Assembly: GCA_016702415.1 (NCBI GenBank)
Contig: JADJEA010000012.1
Coordinates: forward strand, 1 to 64,000
DNA: 64,000 nucleotides
Reading direction: 5' to 3'
DNA from: Nostocoides sp.
GTDB taxonomy: Bacteria; Actinomycetota; Actinomycetes; Actinomycetales; Dermatophilaceae
Shown here: positions 31,734 to 42,851 of the stretch, piece after piece
How positions within the stretch are numbered: position 1 is the first letter of the stretch
Layout: every line of letters begins with the position of its first letter
Program-made: the position numbers and the translations under genes
The notes under the pieces: model-generated
The model's input: the letters and a program-made list of their open reading frames with translations, nothing else
What the model was told of the DNA's origin: nothing
The model's database searches: none

Positions 31734-33848
31734 TCAGACCCGGCGCAGATGGATCAGGATCGCCTGCTCGGGGTGGAGGTTCGGCAGCGACAACCCGACC
31801 TCCATGAGCACCGCGCCACTGACCTCGGCTCCCGGATGATCGACCCATTCCGGCCAGGTCAGCTGTTGGACGGTGGGGACCTCACCGAGGAAGGCGGGCG
31901 AGACGGCATACCGGCCTTGGGGGTCGAGGGCGTCCAACCGGAGCAACTCCCGGGTCTCCCCCACATCGGTCGCGAGCCGGGCCACGGAGAAGACCGCCTC
32001 GGCACCATCGCGGGCCACGACACCGTGGGCCACGAGACGGCGTCCCGGCGTGTCGAGCCGGACCACCTCGCCGGAGTGGAGTAGCTCCCGATGCGCCTGG
32101 TGCCACGTGATAGCGGTGCGCAGCATCGCCAGCTCGGCGTCATCGAGGGTGGCCACATTCCACTCGACCCCCATATGCCAGAAGACCGCACTCGCTGCCC
32201 TCAGGGCGAACGACGCGTGCCGTCCGGTCGTGTGGGAGTGGGGGCCGCCGATGTGGGAGCCGATCAGCTCGGGTGGCACGACGAGCGAGGTCCAGAGGTT
32301 GATCTGCTGGCGTTCGAGGGCATCGATCGTGTCGGACGCCCACAGGCGGTCGGTGCGCGCGAGGACGCCGAGATCCACGCGGCCACCGCCGGAGGCGCAC
32401 GTCTCGATCTCGACCTCGGGGTGACGGCGGCGAAGTTCGTCCAGGAGCGCATAGAGGGCGAGTGTCTGCACCCGCACGGCCGGCCGGCCCTCGTGCGCCG
32501 CGTCGATGAGGTCGCGGTTGTGGTCCCACTTGAGGAAGGCGATGTCGTTGTCCCGCAGGATCGCATCGAGCCGGTCGAGGATGTGCGCGAAGCAGTCGGG
32601 GTTGGCCAGGTCGACGACCTGCTGACGTCGCCACAGAAGCGGGTCACGACCGGGAACGGCCAGGAGCCACTCGGGATGCTCGCGCACGAGATCGGAGTCG
32701 GGATTGGCCATCTCGGGCTCGACCCAGAGTCCGAAATCCATTCCCCGAGAACGCACATGCTCGATGAGAGGCGTCAGGCCGTCGGGCCAGACCTCGGGCG
32801 AGACATACCAATCACCCAGCCCTCGGCCGTCGTTCCGCCGCCCCCCGAACCATCCGTCGTCGAGGACGAACCGCTCGATCCCCGCGTCGGCCGCCTTGTC
32901 GGCGAGGTCGGTCAGCACCTCCAGCCGGTGGTCGAAATAGACCGCCTCCCAGGTGTTGAGCAGGACCTTGCGCGGCGCGCTCGGGTGGGTCGCCCGGGAC
33001 CGGACGAATCCGTGGAAAGCCGCGCTGATGCCGTCGAGTCCCCGGTCGCTGAAGGCGGCGAACAGGGGCGGGGCGGTATACGCCTGACCGGGGGCGAGGA
33101 TCACCTCTCCGGGGGCCACCAGCTCACCGGCTCCCACCTGGGCGAATCCGCCCGGGCTGCGCTCGGCATACACCCGGGAGTCGCCGCTCCACCCCAGATG
33201 GATCGCCCACACCCGGCCCGATCGGAACCCGAACCCCGGGTCGCCCACGCACAAGGCGAGCGGTGCATCGTGCCCGGTGCGCCCGTGGCGCGACTCGCGC
33301 ATCCAACTCCCCATGGGCAGCGTGAGCCGCTGTGGAGACCGCTCGCGACACCAGCGGCCCGTCAGGTCGAGAACCTCGGTCACCTCGACCGGGATCGGCA
33401 GGCTCGACTCGCAGGACGAGAGGAGGAAAACACCGGGACCGTCGTTGGTCACCTCGGTGGCGATCTCCAGGAGGCCGTCCGCGTGGAGGGTGTATGCCGA
33501 TTCCAGCCGCAACCCTGTCCCCCGGTCGTTCGCCACCACCCGAAGGTGCCGATCGTCGGACTCGACCGTCGCGGCGGTGAACCTGGGCGCGAAGTGGGTG
33601 CCATCGGCATACGACCCGGAAAGCGCGGGGCGCAGCCTCCAGCCGTCGACCGGGAGCGGCACTAGCCGACGGACCAACGGCTGATCGGTCGAGGAGTGGG
33701 GAACGACCGCCCGTGTCGCCGCCAGGATCTCCGACTCCCCGATCGTCTCCGGGAGCCGGGCACCCCAGTGGAGGACGACGGGCAGCGCGTCTCCGTCGGT
33801 CACGGCGACGAAGGATGTGGTGGCACTGCGCAGATGGACGAGGGTCAT
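31734..33848 (-). CDS. alpha-galactosidase, GH36
   Basis: Hydrolyses terminal alpha-1,6-galactosides such as melibiose and raffinose. 704 residues, cytoplasmic (no signal). An N-terminal beta-sandwich is followed by a TIM barrel starting at NTWEAVYFD; the nucleophile Asp is in FLKWDHNRD (about residue 440) and the acid/base Asp in WASDTIDALERQ (about residue 504), with CASGGGRVDLG between. The products would feed galactokinase, now 18 kb away on the other side of the island. Intact. Confidence 0.95.
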   Translation of the reverse strand: MTLVHLRSATTSFVAVTDGDALPVVLHWGARLPETIGESEILAATRAVVPHSSTDQPLVRRLVPLPVDGWRLRPALSGSYADGTHFAPRFTAATVESDDRHLRVVANDRGTGLRLESAYTLHADGLLEIATEVTNDGPGVFLLSSCESSLPIPVEVTEVLDLTGRWCRERSPQRLTLPMGSWMRESRHGRTGHDAPLALCVGDPGFGFRSGRVWAIHLGWSGDSRVYAERSPGGFAQVGAGELVAPGEVILAPGQAYTAPPLFAAFSDRGLDGISAAFHGFVRSRATHPSAPRKVLLNTWEAVYFDHRLEVLTDLADKAADAGIERFVLDDGWFGGRRNDGRGLGDWYVSPEVWPDGLTPLIEHVRSRGMDFGLWVEPEMANPDSDLVREHPEWLLAVPGRDPLLWRRQQVVDLANPDCFAHILDRLDAILRDNDIAFLKWDHNRDLIDAAHEGRPAVRVQTLALYALLDELRRRHPEVEIETCASGGGRVDLGVLARTDRLWASDTIDALERQQINLWTSLVVPPELIGSHIGGPHSHTTGRHASFALRAASAVFWHMGVEWNVATLDDAELAMLRTAITWHQAHRELLHSGEVVRLDTPGRRLVAHGVVARDGAEAVFSVARLATDVGETRELLRLDALDPQGRYAVSPAFLGEVPTVQQLTWPEWVDHPGAEVSGAVLMEVGLSLPNLHPEQAILIHLRRV

Positions 33849-33919
33849 CGGCTCCGCTCCTGGATCGGGTCGGGACGATTATGGACCGGCCGTCCGACAG
33901 CCCTCGGGACGTCCTTTTG

Positions 33920-34432
33920 TCAGACGTCGCGGGGTGCGCTGTTTTCGACGTAGATCGTCTCGGTCACCTCGGCGGTGGCCGCGAGCAACGTGGCGGTATA
34001 GGGGGCGACGTGCCCCTCAAGCTCCGCCATTGGGCACCAATGCGCACCGGCGATCTCCCGCGCGAGGAAGCGCGACGGGTCCAGCGCGGCGGAGGAGATC
34101 CGACCGAGATCGAAGAGGAAGAGGACGGCGTCGTCCCAACCCCGCCACGGCGGCAGCCAGTTGACGGCAAGTAGGCGCCCTGCCCGGACGTCGAGACCGA
34201 GTTCCTCGTGGATCTCACGCTCGACGCAGGTCGCCGGCGACTCGTGCGGATCGACCACCCCACCGGGCAAGTCCCACTCCCGCTTATACGTCAACTCGCA
34301 CAACAGGATGTCGTCGTCCTCGTTGCGCAGTCGGCCTTGGGCGATGACGCGCTTGGTGGGGAGGCGCTCGTTGAGATAGCGGATGGCGGCGAGCCGGCCC
34401 TCCTCTGTCGTGAAGTCGGGGCGTTCAGGCAT
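33920..34432 (-). CDS. Nudix hydrolase
   Basis: 170 residues. The Nudix box GGVVDPHESPATCVEREIHEELG (in part, about residues 56-79) has the G, E, REIHEE and G positions in place. The lead FTTEEGRLAAIRYLNERLP and tail with REIAGAHWCPMAELEGHV suggest a house-cleaning hydrolase; substrate unknown. ATG 34432 overlaps the end of the upstream small gene by 8 bases. Confidence 0.9.
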   Translation of the reverse strand: MPERPDFTTEEGRLAAIRYLNERLPTKRVIAQGRLRNEDDDILLCELTYKREWDLPGGVVDPHESPATCVEREIHEELGLDVRAGRLLAVNWLPPWRGWDDAVLFLFDLGRISSAALDPSRFLAREIAGAHWCPMAELEGHVAPYTATLLAATAEVTETIYVENSAPRDV

Positions 34433-34700
34433 GGGCCACCCCGCCGTATGCCGACCCGACCCTCGCGACGACCGCCGCCGCGTTGTCCGCCCGAACCTGG
34501 TCGGGGAGCGGGGGGAGGATGTCGTCCCAGAGAAGGTTGAAGGTGCCGCGCAGTTGGGTCGTCCGCGCCGGCCGGGCCTCAGAGGGGAAGGAGTCCCACG
34601 CGGTGTAGCCGTCCGCGGGCAGCGGCAGGTGACCCCCGGCGGACTGCTGCGCGGTGAGGGCGCGGTCGGCATACGCCTGGATGGACTCCGGCTGCGGCAT
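34425..34700 (-). CDS. small hypothetical protein upstream of the Nudix gene
   Basis: 91 residues from ATG 34700 (or 101 from ATG 34730). Begins MPQPESIQAYADRAL and holds DGYTAWDSFPSEA and LLWDDILPPLPDQ; soluble and acidic. No family recognised. The overlap with the Nudix start suggests co-translation. Confidence 0.55.
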   Translation of the reverse strand: MPQPESIQAYADRALTAQQSAGGHLPLPADGYTAWDSFPSEARPARTTQLRGTFNLLWDDILPPLPDQVRADNAAAVVARVGSAYGGVAHA

Positions 34701-34775
34701 GGACGGGAGGCTACCTGGCCCGTCCGACATGGCAACGCGGGAGGGCTGTCGGTGCCCCCTGGCAGGGTCGTCGAC

Positions 34776-35996
34776 ATGAATGCATGGGTGTGGGCGGTGG
34801 CCGGATCGGCGGTCGGGGCGGCGGTGACGCTGGTGATCCTGCGATTGCTGTATGCCGCGCGTTCCGCCGCGCTGATCACCGAACGAGATCTGTTGCGCGA
34901 GCGGGTGATCGACCTCGAGGCCTCGCTGGGTGAGGACCTGGAGACGGCATCGCTGCTCGCCCCGCTGCGCGAGGCGATGGGCCGGATGGAGGCCAAGGTC
35001 GGCACGCTCGAACGGGATCGTGTCGAGCAGTTCGGGACGATCCGGTCGGTGTTGGCGCGGGTCGAGGACGAGACCGCGAGCCTCGGTCGTCAGACCGCCT
35101 CATTGGCGGGCTCGCTCAATGCGTCCGCGACGCGGGGCGCGTGGGGTGAGGTCCAGCTCCGTCGGGTCCTCGAGCACGCCGGGATGCTCGAGCGGTGTGA
35201 TTTCGACGTGCAGGTGGCCGGGCGCAGCAGAGGCGATCAGGGGGTGCGCCCGGACGTCGTCGTCCGGTTGCCGGGCAATCGGCTCCTGATCGTGGACGCG
35301 AAGGCGCCGATGACCGCCTTCCTCCAGGCGCAGGGCGAGGACCTCGAGCCCGGCGAACGGGCCCGGTTGATGCGTGAGCACGCACGGGCGTTGTCCGGCC
35401 ACGTGTCCGGTCTGGCCGCCAAGGATTATTGGTCGGCGTTCCCGGACTCACCGGAGGCGGTTGTCTGCTTCGTCCCGTCGGACGCGATGCTGGCTGCGGC
35501 GCTGAGCGCAGACCCGGCCCTGCACGAGACGGCCATGGCGCGGCGGGTGGTCCTTGTGGGTCCCGCCGCCCTTTTCGCGCTGCTGCGCGCGGTCGCCTTC
35601 GCGTGGCAGCAGGATGCCTTGACGGTGAATGCCGCGGAGTTGCTCGTCGCCGGCCGGGAACTTCACGGTCGTCTTGCCACTCTCGGTGGTCACCTCGCCA
35701 AGCTCGGCCGCAGCCTCTCGGGCAGTGTCGAGGCCTATAACGCATTCGTGGGGACCTTGGAGTCGCGCGTGCTGGTCACCGCCCGGCGGCTCGGGAGTTT
35801 GGGACTCGGCGGCGACACCCTGCCCGAGCACCCGCCCCTCAGCGCGGGGCCGAGACCGCTGACCGCCGCCGAGTTGATCGACGCGATCAGCGAGCCCGAC
35901 CGCCGCCCGGAGTTGGTGCTCGACCTCGGTGATGTGACCGGCGCCGCCCCTCGGGGCGCCGACCCGCGCAGCGGGGTCGACCGGGCGGCGGGATGA
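34776..35996 (+). CDS. rmuC: DNA recombination protein RmuC
   Basis: 406 residues. An N-terminal membrane anchor (WVWAVAGSAVGAAVTLVIL) is followed by a coiled coil (about residues 35-110), then the RmuC nuclease-like domain with TRGAWGEVQLRRVLEHAGM, VRPDVVVRLPG, LLIVDAKAPM and YWSAFPDSPEAVVCFVPSD. RmuC limits recombination at inverted repeats. ATG 34776 is used because the anchor starts there; the open frame upstream is antisense to the Nudix genes. The Ala/Pro/Asp-rich tail after residue 370 is probably disordered. Confidence 0.92.
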   Translation: MNAWVWAVAGSAVGAAVTLVILRLLYAARSAALITERDLLRERVIDLEASLGEDLETASLLAPLREAMGRMEAKVGTLERDRVEQFGTIRSVLARVEDETASLGRQTASLAGSLNASATRGAWGEVQLRRVLEHAGMLERCDFDVQVAGRSRGDQGVRPDVVVRLPGNRLLIVDAKAPMTAFLQAQGEDLEPGERARLMREHARALSGHVSGLAAKDYWSAFPDSPEAVVCFVPSDAMLAAALSADPALHETAMARRVVLVGPAALFALLRAVAFAWQQDALTVNAAELLVAGRELHGRLATLGGHLAKLGRSLSGSVEAYNAFVGTLESRVLVTARRLGSLGLGGDTLPEHPPLSAGPRPLTAAELIDAISEPDRRPELVLDLGDVTGAAPRGADPRSGVDRAAG

Positions 35997-36093
35997 GACG
36001 TGGGGGTGATGCCGGTGCCGGACGGCGTGGACAGTGACGTCGGGCGGGGGGCACTGTGGGGTGCCGCGCGGGAGTCAGGCGGGACCCCGATGG

Positions 36094-37092
36094 TCAGTGC
36101 AGCGAGCCGGCGTCGTGGCGCATCTTGTCCGAGAGCCCGCGGGCCTTGAGGTCGCGCCGGATCTCGTTGGGCAGGGAGAAGGTCAACGATTCCTGGGCGG
36201 CGGTGACGGCCTCGACGTGGTCGAAGCCCCGGTCGGCGAGGTAGTCGAGCACCCCCCGCACGAGCACCTCCGGCACCGACGCGCCCGAGGTGACGCCCAC
36301 GGTGCCGACGCCCTCGAGCCACGTGGGATCGATTTCCTCGGCGTAGTCGACGAGGTGGCCCTCGCCCGCGCCGTGCTCCAGCGCGACCTCGACGAGCCGG
36401 ACCGAGTTGGAGGAGTTGCGCGACCCAACGACGATCATCAGGTCACACTCAGGGGCCATCTGTTTGACGGCCAACTGGCGATTCTGGGTGGCGTAGCAGA
36501 TGTCGTCGCTCGGCGGGTCCTGCAGGGCCGGGAACCTCTCGCGCAGCCGCCGGACGGTCTCCATCGTCTCGTCGACCGAGAGGGTCGTCTGCGAGAGCCA
36601 CACGACCTTCTGCGGGTCCCGAACCGTCACATTGGCGACATCGTCAGGTCCGTCGACGAGGGTGATGTGCTCAGGTGCCTCGCCGGAGGTCCCGATGACC
36701 TCCTCGTGACCTTCGTGCCCGATGAGGAGGATGTCGTGGTCCTCGCTGGCGAAGCGCACGGCCTCGCGGTGGACCTTGGTCACCAGGGGGCAGGTCGCGT
36801 CGATCGTCTTGAGCGACAAAGCCTTGGCCTCCTCGTGGACGACGGGCGCGACCCCGTGCGCCGAGAAGACCACGGTCGCGCCCTCGGGCACCTCGGCGGT
36901 CTCGTCGACGAAGACGGCTCCTCGCTTCTCCAAGGTGGTGACGACGTGCTTGTTGTGGACGATCTGTTTGCGCACATAGACCGGCGGGCCGTAGAGCTCC
37001 AACGCCTTTTCGACCGTCACCACGGCCCGATCGACTCCGGCGCAATAGCCCCGGGGCGCGGCCAGGAGAACTCGTCTGGGCGGTGTGGACAT
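36094..37092 (-). CDS. ispH: 4-hydroxy-3-methylbut-2-enyl diphosphate reductase
   Basis: Last step of the non-mevalonate isoprenoid pathway; [4Fe-4S] enzyme giving IPP and DMAPP. 332 residues with the three cluster cysteines in GYCAGVDRA (near 17), DATCPLVTK (near 101) and DICYATQNRQ (near 202), and VGSRNSSNSVRLVE. The plus strand opposite is also open but only a shadow. Intact. Divergent from xseA. Confidence 0.97.
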   Translation of the reverse strand: MSTPPRRVLLAAPRGYCAGVDRAVVTVEKALELYGPPVYVRKQIVHNKHVVTTLEKRGAVFVDETAEVPEGATVVFSAHGVAPVVHEEAKALSLKTIDATCPLVTKVHREAVRFASEDHDILLIGHEGHEEVIGTSGEAPEHITLVDGPDDVANVTVRDPQKVVWLSQTTLSVDETMETVRRLRERFPALQDPPSDDICYATQNRQLAVKQMAPECDLMIVVGSRNSSNSVRLVEVALEHGAGEGHLVDYAEEIDPTWLEGVGTVGVTSGASVPEVLVRGVLDYLADRGFDHVEAVTAAQESLTFSLPNEIRRDLKARGLSDKMRHDAGSLH

Positions 37093-37144
37093 TCCCCGAT
37101 TCTAGGTCGCGGTCGACGACCGGCCGACTGTCGCACCCGCGGCC

Positions 37145-37150
37145 TAGGCT
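37145..37150 (+). promoter_or_regulatory. -10 element TAGGCT of xseA
   Basis: TAGGCT ends eight bases before the xseA ATG at 37159, indicating a leaderless or nearly leaderless transcript. Confidence 0.45.
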
Positions 37151-37158
37151 GTGCTCCT

Positions 37159-38400
37159 ATGTCGACGCCCCCGCCGCCGCTGCCCGAGCGCGCCGCCGAC
37201 ACCACTGCCGAGGCCCCCTGGCCGGTGCGCCTGCTCAGCCTGAAGATCGGCGACTACGTCGACAGGATGTCCGTCCTGTGGGTCGAGGGTCAGGTGGTCC
37301 AGCTCAACCAGCGTCCCGGCGCCAAGACCGCCTATCTGACCCTGCGCGACACCGACGTCGACATGTCGCTGTCCGTGTCCATCTCGGTGCACGCGTTGAG
37401 CGCGATGGCGCGGCCATTGACCCCGGGCGAGCGGGTGGTGCTCCAGGCGAAGCCGGCGTTTTGGACCCAGCGCGGAACCTTGATGCTCGACGCCCGTCAG
37501 ATCAGGCCGGTCGGGGTGGGCGAGTTGCTCGCGCGAATCGAGTACCTCAAGACCACCCTCCGTTCCGAAGGGCTCTTCGACACCGACAGGAAGCGCCCGC
37601 TGCCCTTCCTGCCCCACACCGTGGGCCTGATCAGCGGGCGCGGGAGCGCCGCCGAGAAGGACGTCGTCGAGAACGCCCGTCGTCGCTGGCCCGCGACCCG
37701 TTTCGAGATCCGTGCCGTTGCCGTCCAGGGCACCACGGCCGTCGCGGACGTATGCCGTGCCCTCGCCGACCTCGACTCCCTCCCCCATGTGGAGGTCATC
37801 GTCATCGCGCGCGGCGGAGGATCGGTCGAAGACCTCTTGCCCTTCAGCAACGAAGCCCTCATCCGCGCGGTCGCCGCCGCCCGCACCCCCGTGGTGAGCG
37901 CCATCGGACATGACGTCGACACCCCGCTCCTGGACCACGTCGCCGATCGCCGGGCGTCGACCCCGACCGACGCGGCCACGCTGATCGTCCCGGACGCCGC
38001 GCGCGAGCGGGCCATCGTCGCGTCGGGCCGGGCCACCGTCCGACGAGTCGTGGGCGAGCGGATCGCCCGGGAACGACACCGCCTTGCGGAGGTGACGGGC
38101 CGTCCGGTGCTGGCCGACCGCACGGCATACGTCCGAGCTCGCCGCGCCGAGATCGACGCCCTGCGCCGCCGCATCCGGGTCCGCCTCGATGCCGACCTCC
38201 ACCGGCAACGTGACCTCGTCGGGCACCTGCGCACCCAGAGCCGCACGCTGTCCCCCCAGGCGACCTTGGAGCGCGGCTACGCGATCGTCACCGAAGCCGA
38301 CGGGACCCTGGTGACCGATCAGGCTGGGATCGCGGTCGGTGACCTCCTGCGGGTGCGCGTCGCCCGTGGCGACTTCGCCGTCCGCGCTACCGATTCGTGA
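37159..38400 (+). CDS. xseA: exodeoxyribonuclease VII large subunit
   Basis: 413 residues. N-terminal OB-fold (SLKIGDYVDRMSVLWVEGQV, about residues 22-120), then the catalytic domain with LISGRGSAAEKD, ARGGGSVEDLLPFSNE and SAIGHDVDTPLLDHVAD, a long coiled coil (about 280-365), and the C-terminal LERGYAIVTEADG. Degrades single-stranded DNA together with XseB. Its stop overlaps the xseB GTG by 4 bases. Confidence 0.96.
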   Translation: MSTPPPPLPERAADTTAEAPWPVRLLSLKIGDYVDRMSVLWVEGQVVQLNQRPGAKTAYLTLRDTDVDMSLSVSISVHALSAMARPLTPGERVVLQAKPAFWTQRGTLMLDARQIRPVGVGELLARIEYLKTTLRSEGLFDTDRKRPLPFLPHTVGLISGRGSAAEKDVVENARRRWPATRFEIRAVAVQGTTAVADVCRALADLDSLPHVEVIVIARGGGSVEDLLPFSNEALIRAVAAARTPVVSAIGHDVDTPLLDHVADRRASTPTDAATLIVPDAARERAIVASGRATVRRVVGERIARERHRLAEVTGRPVLADRTAYVRARRAEIDALRRRIRVRLDADLHRQRDLVGHLRTQSRTLSPQATLERGYAIVTEADGTLVTDQAGIAVGDLLRVRVARGDFAVRATDS

Positions 38401-38873
38401 GGACCACCGTGCCAACCAACGCCAAGCCGACCAAGACCAAGCCGATTGACGCAACGCCGCATCCCAGACCCGAGGACCCGATGAGCGACACCGCAGCCCC
38501 CGAAGAACGAGTGCCCGATACCGCCACGCCCGACACCGCCACGCCCGACACCCAGGCACCCGATACCGCCACGCCCGACACCGCGGCAGCCGAAACCGCG
38601 AAACCCGACACTGGCATACCCGACACCGCGCCCCCGTCCGCCCCGGCACCCCCGCCGGCCGCCGACGGCGTGGCCGCCCTCACCTACGAGCAAGCCCGCG
38701 ACGAACTCGTCGGGATCGTCGCGCGGCTGGAGGGCGGGCAGGTCGGGCTCGAGGAGAGCATGACGCTGTGGCAGCGCGGCGAGGCCCTGGCGGCCCACTG
38801 CACTCGCTGGCTCGACGCCGCCGAGCAGACCCTGCGCGAGGGTCCCGCCACGGCTGTCGGCTCAGCCGACTGA
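38397..38873 (+). CDS. xseB: exodeoxyribonuclease VII small subunit with repetitive N-terminal extension
   Basis: The last 75 residues are canonical XseB (LTYEQARDELVGIVARLEGG, LEESMTLWQRGEALA). Before it lie about 80 residues, rich in Pro, Asp, Thr and Ala, with repeated PDTATPDT units encoded by a near-tandem 15-base DNA repeat (about 38515-38590). XseB is normally only 70-90 residues. GTG 38397 overlaps the xseA stop; ATG 38481 is a shorter alternative that still includes the repeat. The tail carries an ATA codon inside a GGCATAC word. Confidence 0.9.
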   Translation: MRTTVPTNAKPTKTKPIDATPHPRPEDPMSDTAAPEERVPDTATPDTATPDTQAPDTATPDTAAAETAKPDTGIPDTAPPSAPAPPPAADGVAALTYEQARDELVGIVARLEGGQVGLEESMTLWQRGEALAAHCTRWLDAAEQTLREGPATAVGSAD

Positions 38874-38927
38874 CGCAGCGGCTCTGAGCCAAGGGCAGCC
38901 CGGGCCAAGGTCACCCCGGGAAAGGGC

Positions 38928-39503
38928 TCAACCCGCGAAGGGCACCAGATGTGTGGCGAAGAGCGTCAGATCGGCCACCGATCCGTCACCGGTGACCAGC
39001 GTCGTCAGGTGACCAGTCCCGGCCGGCCGGTTGACGAGGCTGTTCTGGGTCTTGATGTCCCGGACATACACCTCCCAGGTGCGGCCGCCCGCGGTGACGG
39101 TGCCCGTCTTCGGGGCGCGGTTCGTCTGTGCCCGGACCCACTCGGCGGTGCCGTCCATGGTCTGTTCGACCGCGACATACCGCCGGTCCGGGGTCTGGTA
39201 GCCCACGTGCCACACCTTCAGCCCACCCGTCGAGGGCAAGAAGCGCACATTGCTCGCCGTCCACCCGTCCGGCAGTCCCTGGGGGACCTCGATGGGCCAG
39301 TGCGTGTCGGCCACGACCTGCCGTCCGAGCGCGTCGATGTCGACCTGCGGCACCGAGACCGTGTTGGCGCGCGGGATCATGAAGAAGAGCACCGCCATGA
39401 AGCCGCCGATCACCACGAGGGAGCGCACCATATTGGCGGCGGACCCCCGGGCATACATGCTCGCCGCGGACCGGGCGGGCGGCTGACTGACGTCGGTGCT
39501 CAT
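38928..39503 (-). CDS. DUF4245 membrane-anchored protein
   Basis: 191 residues. One N-terminal membrane helix (MVRSLVVIGGFMAVLFFMIP, about 25-45), then an extracytoplasmic DUF4245 domain with WPIEVPQGLPDGWTASNVRF and VGYQTPDRRYVAVEQT. It is regularly found next to xseB in actinobacteria; function unknown. Convergent with xseB. Confidence 0.88.
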   Translation of the reverse strand: MSTDVSQPPARSAASMYARGSAANMVRSLVVIGGFMAVLFFMIPRANTVSVPQVDIDALGRQVVADTHWPIEVPQGLPDGWTASNVRFLPSTGGLKVWHVGYQTPDRRYVAVEQTMDGTAEWVRAQTNRAPKTGTVTAGGRTWEVYVRDIKTQNSLVNRPAGTGHLTTLVTGDGSVADLTLFATHLVPFAG

Positions 39504-39557
39504 GCGCCCTATCGTCCATCACAGCGGGCGCTGCTCCCCAATCGCCGCCCGCGGCGC

Positions 39558-39563
39558 TAGGCT
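39558..39563 (+). promoter_or_regulatory. -10 element TAGGCT upstream of the PfkB gene
   Basis: TAGGCT about 57 bases before ATG 39620; a GAAGGAG ribosome site at about 39609 fits a leadered transcript. Confidence 0.35.
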
Positions 39564-39619
39564 CGAACGGCCGCCGGAATCGCACCGGCGCTCCCCCCGC
39601 TCGCCCGCGAAGGAGCACC

Positions 39620-40543
39620 ATGCCTGGGTCACCGTCGACATTCCTGCTCATCGGGGAGGCATTGATCGACATCGTCCAGCGGTATGCCGAGAATCCCGTC
39701 GAGCACGTCGGTGGCTCCCCCGCGAATGTCGCCGTCGGCCTGGCCCGCCTGGACAACACCGTCCGGTTCGCCACCTGCCTGGGTGAGGATGCCCGTGGCG
39801 ACCGGATTCGGGCCCACCTGCGCCGCCGCGGGGTCACGGTGGTCACCAAACCGACCGAACGTCATACCTCCACCGCGCACGCGCATCTCGACGCCTCGGG
39901 GGCGGCGACCTATGTGTTCGACCTCCACTGGGACCCGGGAACCATCGCCATCGCCCCGGACATCGGACACCTCCACACCGGCTCGATCGGCGCCGTCCTC
40001 GCGCCCGGTACCACCGATGTCGTCGCGGCCCTGCGCGCCGGGCGGGAGCAGGCAACGATCTCCTACGACCCCAACGTGCGGCCGAGCATCATGGGCGATC
40101 TCGACACGGTTCGGGTCCAGATGGAGGAGATCATCGGCCTCTGCGATGTCGTCAAGGCGAGCAGCGACGACCTCGAGATCCTCTATCCCGGAATGAGCAT
40201 CGAGGACGTCCTGGCCCGGTGGGGTTCGCTCGGCCCGGCCCTGACCGTCGCGACCCGGGCAGCCGACGGCGTCAGCTTCCGGTTGACGTCGACGGGCGAG
40301 TTCGTCACCCTGGCCGCGCCCCCCACCCGTGTGGTGGATACGGTGGGCGCAGGCGACTCGTTCATGGCCGGACTGCTCTCGGGACTGGCGTCGGCGGGGC
40401 TCATCGGCGGCGCCGAGGCGCGCGCCCGGCTCCGGCAGGCGACCATCGCCGAGGTGACCCCGGCGATCAACCGCGGCGGCCGCTGCGGGGCGATCACCGT
40501 CTCCCACGCCGGTGCCTATGCGCCGAGCCTGGACGAGTTGTGA
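39620..40543 (+). CDS. PfkB-family sugar kinase (fructokinase-like)
   Basis: 307 residues of the ribokinase fold: GEALIDIVQRY near residue 12, GGSPANVAVGLARL near 31 (sugar-binding signature), YDPNVRPS, and DTVGAGDSFMAGLLSGL near 245 with the catalytic Asp. GGSPANVAVGLARL plus DPNVRPS is most like fructokinases, but the substrate is not fixed by sequence alone. Intact, clear ribosome site. Confidence 0.9.
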   Translation: MPGSPSTFLLIGEALIDIVQRYAENPVEHVGGSPANVAVGLARLDNTVRFATCLGEDARGDRIRAHLRRRGVTVVTKPTERHTSTAHAHLDASGAATYVFDLHWDPGTIAIAPDIGHLHTGSIGAVLAPGTTDVVAALRAGREQATISYDPNVRPSIMGDLDTVRVQMEEIIGLCDVVKASSDDLEILYPGMSIEDVLARWGSLGPALTVATRAADGVSFRLTSTGEFVTLAAPPTRVVDTVGAGDSFMAGLLSGLASAGLIGGAEARARLRQATIAEVTPAINRGGRCGAITVSHAGAYAPSLDEL

Positions 40544-40581
40544 CCTGACCGACGACACCGAGGCGCAAGGAGCGCGACATC

Positions 40582-42254
<1,673 letters not shown>

Positions 42255-42258
<4 letters not shown>

Positions 42259-42851
42259 CGACCCCCGCCACCCCCGTCGACCCCACCACCCCGGCCGGCC
42301 CGACGAGCGACACCGCCGGCGACCCCGCGGCATACCCCACCGCCGACGGCGCCCTTGACGACCCTTTCGACGACCTCATCGCCGCGAACGCCGCCTTCGC
42401 GGCCGATTTCAGCCTCGGCGGGTTCGACGGTGTCGCCAAGGCGGGGGTCGCCGTGGTCACCTGCATGGACAGCCGGATCGCGCCGCTCGGCATGCTCGGG
42501 CTACACCCCGGCGACGCGAAGATCTTCCGCAACCCCGGCGGGCGGGTCAACACCAACGCACTGGAGGCCCTGGTCCTCGGGGTGCACCTGCTCAACGTCA
42601 ACCGGATCCTCGTGGTGCCGCATACCCGCTGCGCCGCGGCGACCCGGTCCGAGACCGAACTGCGCGAACTCGTCGGGAAGTCCGCCGGTATGGACGCGTC
42701 CTGGCAGCACTTCCACGTCGTGGCCGATCAGCGCGCCGCGCTGATCGCCGACGTCCGCGCGGTGCACAGCCACCCGCTCATCCCCGACTCCGTGGCCGTC
42801 GGCGGATTCCTGTATGACGTGGACACCGGCCTTCTCGGGAGGGTCATTTGA
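42255..42851 (+). CDS. beta-carbonic anhydrase-like protein 1
   Basis: 198 residues. After a 35-residue Pro/Thr/Ala tail comes the beta-CA fold: VVTCMDSRIAPLGMLGL (Zn Cys and the Asp-Arg dyad), IFRNPGGRV and VPHTRCAAA (Zn His and Cys). Zinc ligands are complete, although HTRC replaces the common HTDC. ATG 42255 overlaps the fumarase stop (ATGA). Confidence 0.85.

Noticed and set aside
36034..37158. Long plus-strand open frame opposite ispH, fused to xseA
   Set aside because: It is antisense shadow of ispH; XseA conservation and a TAGGCT -10 element place the start at 37159.
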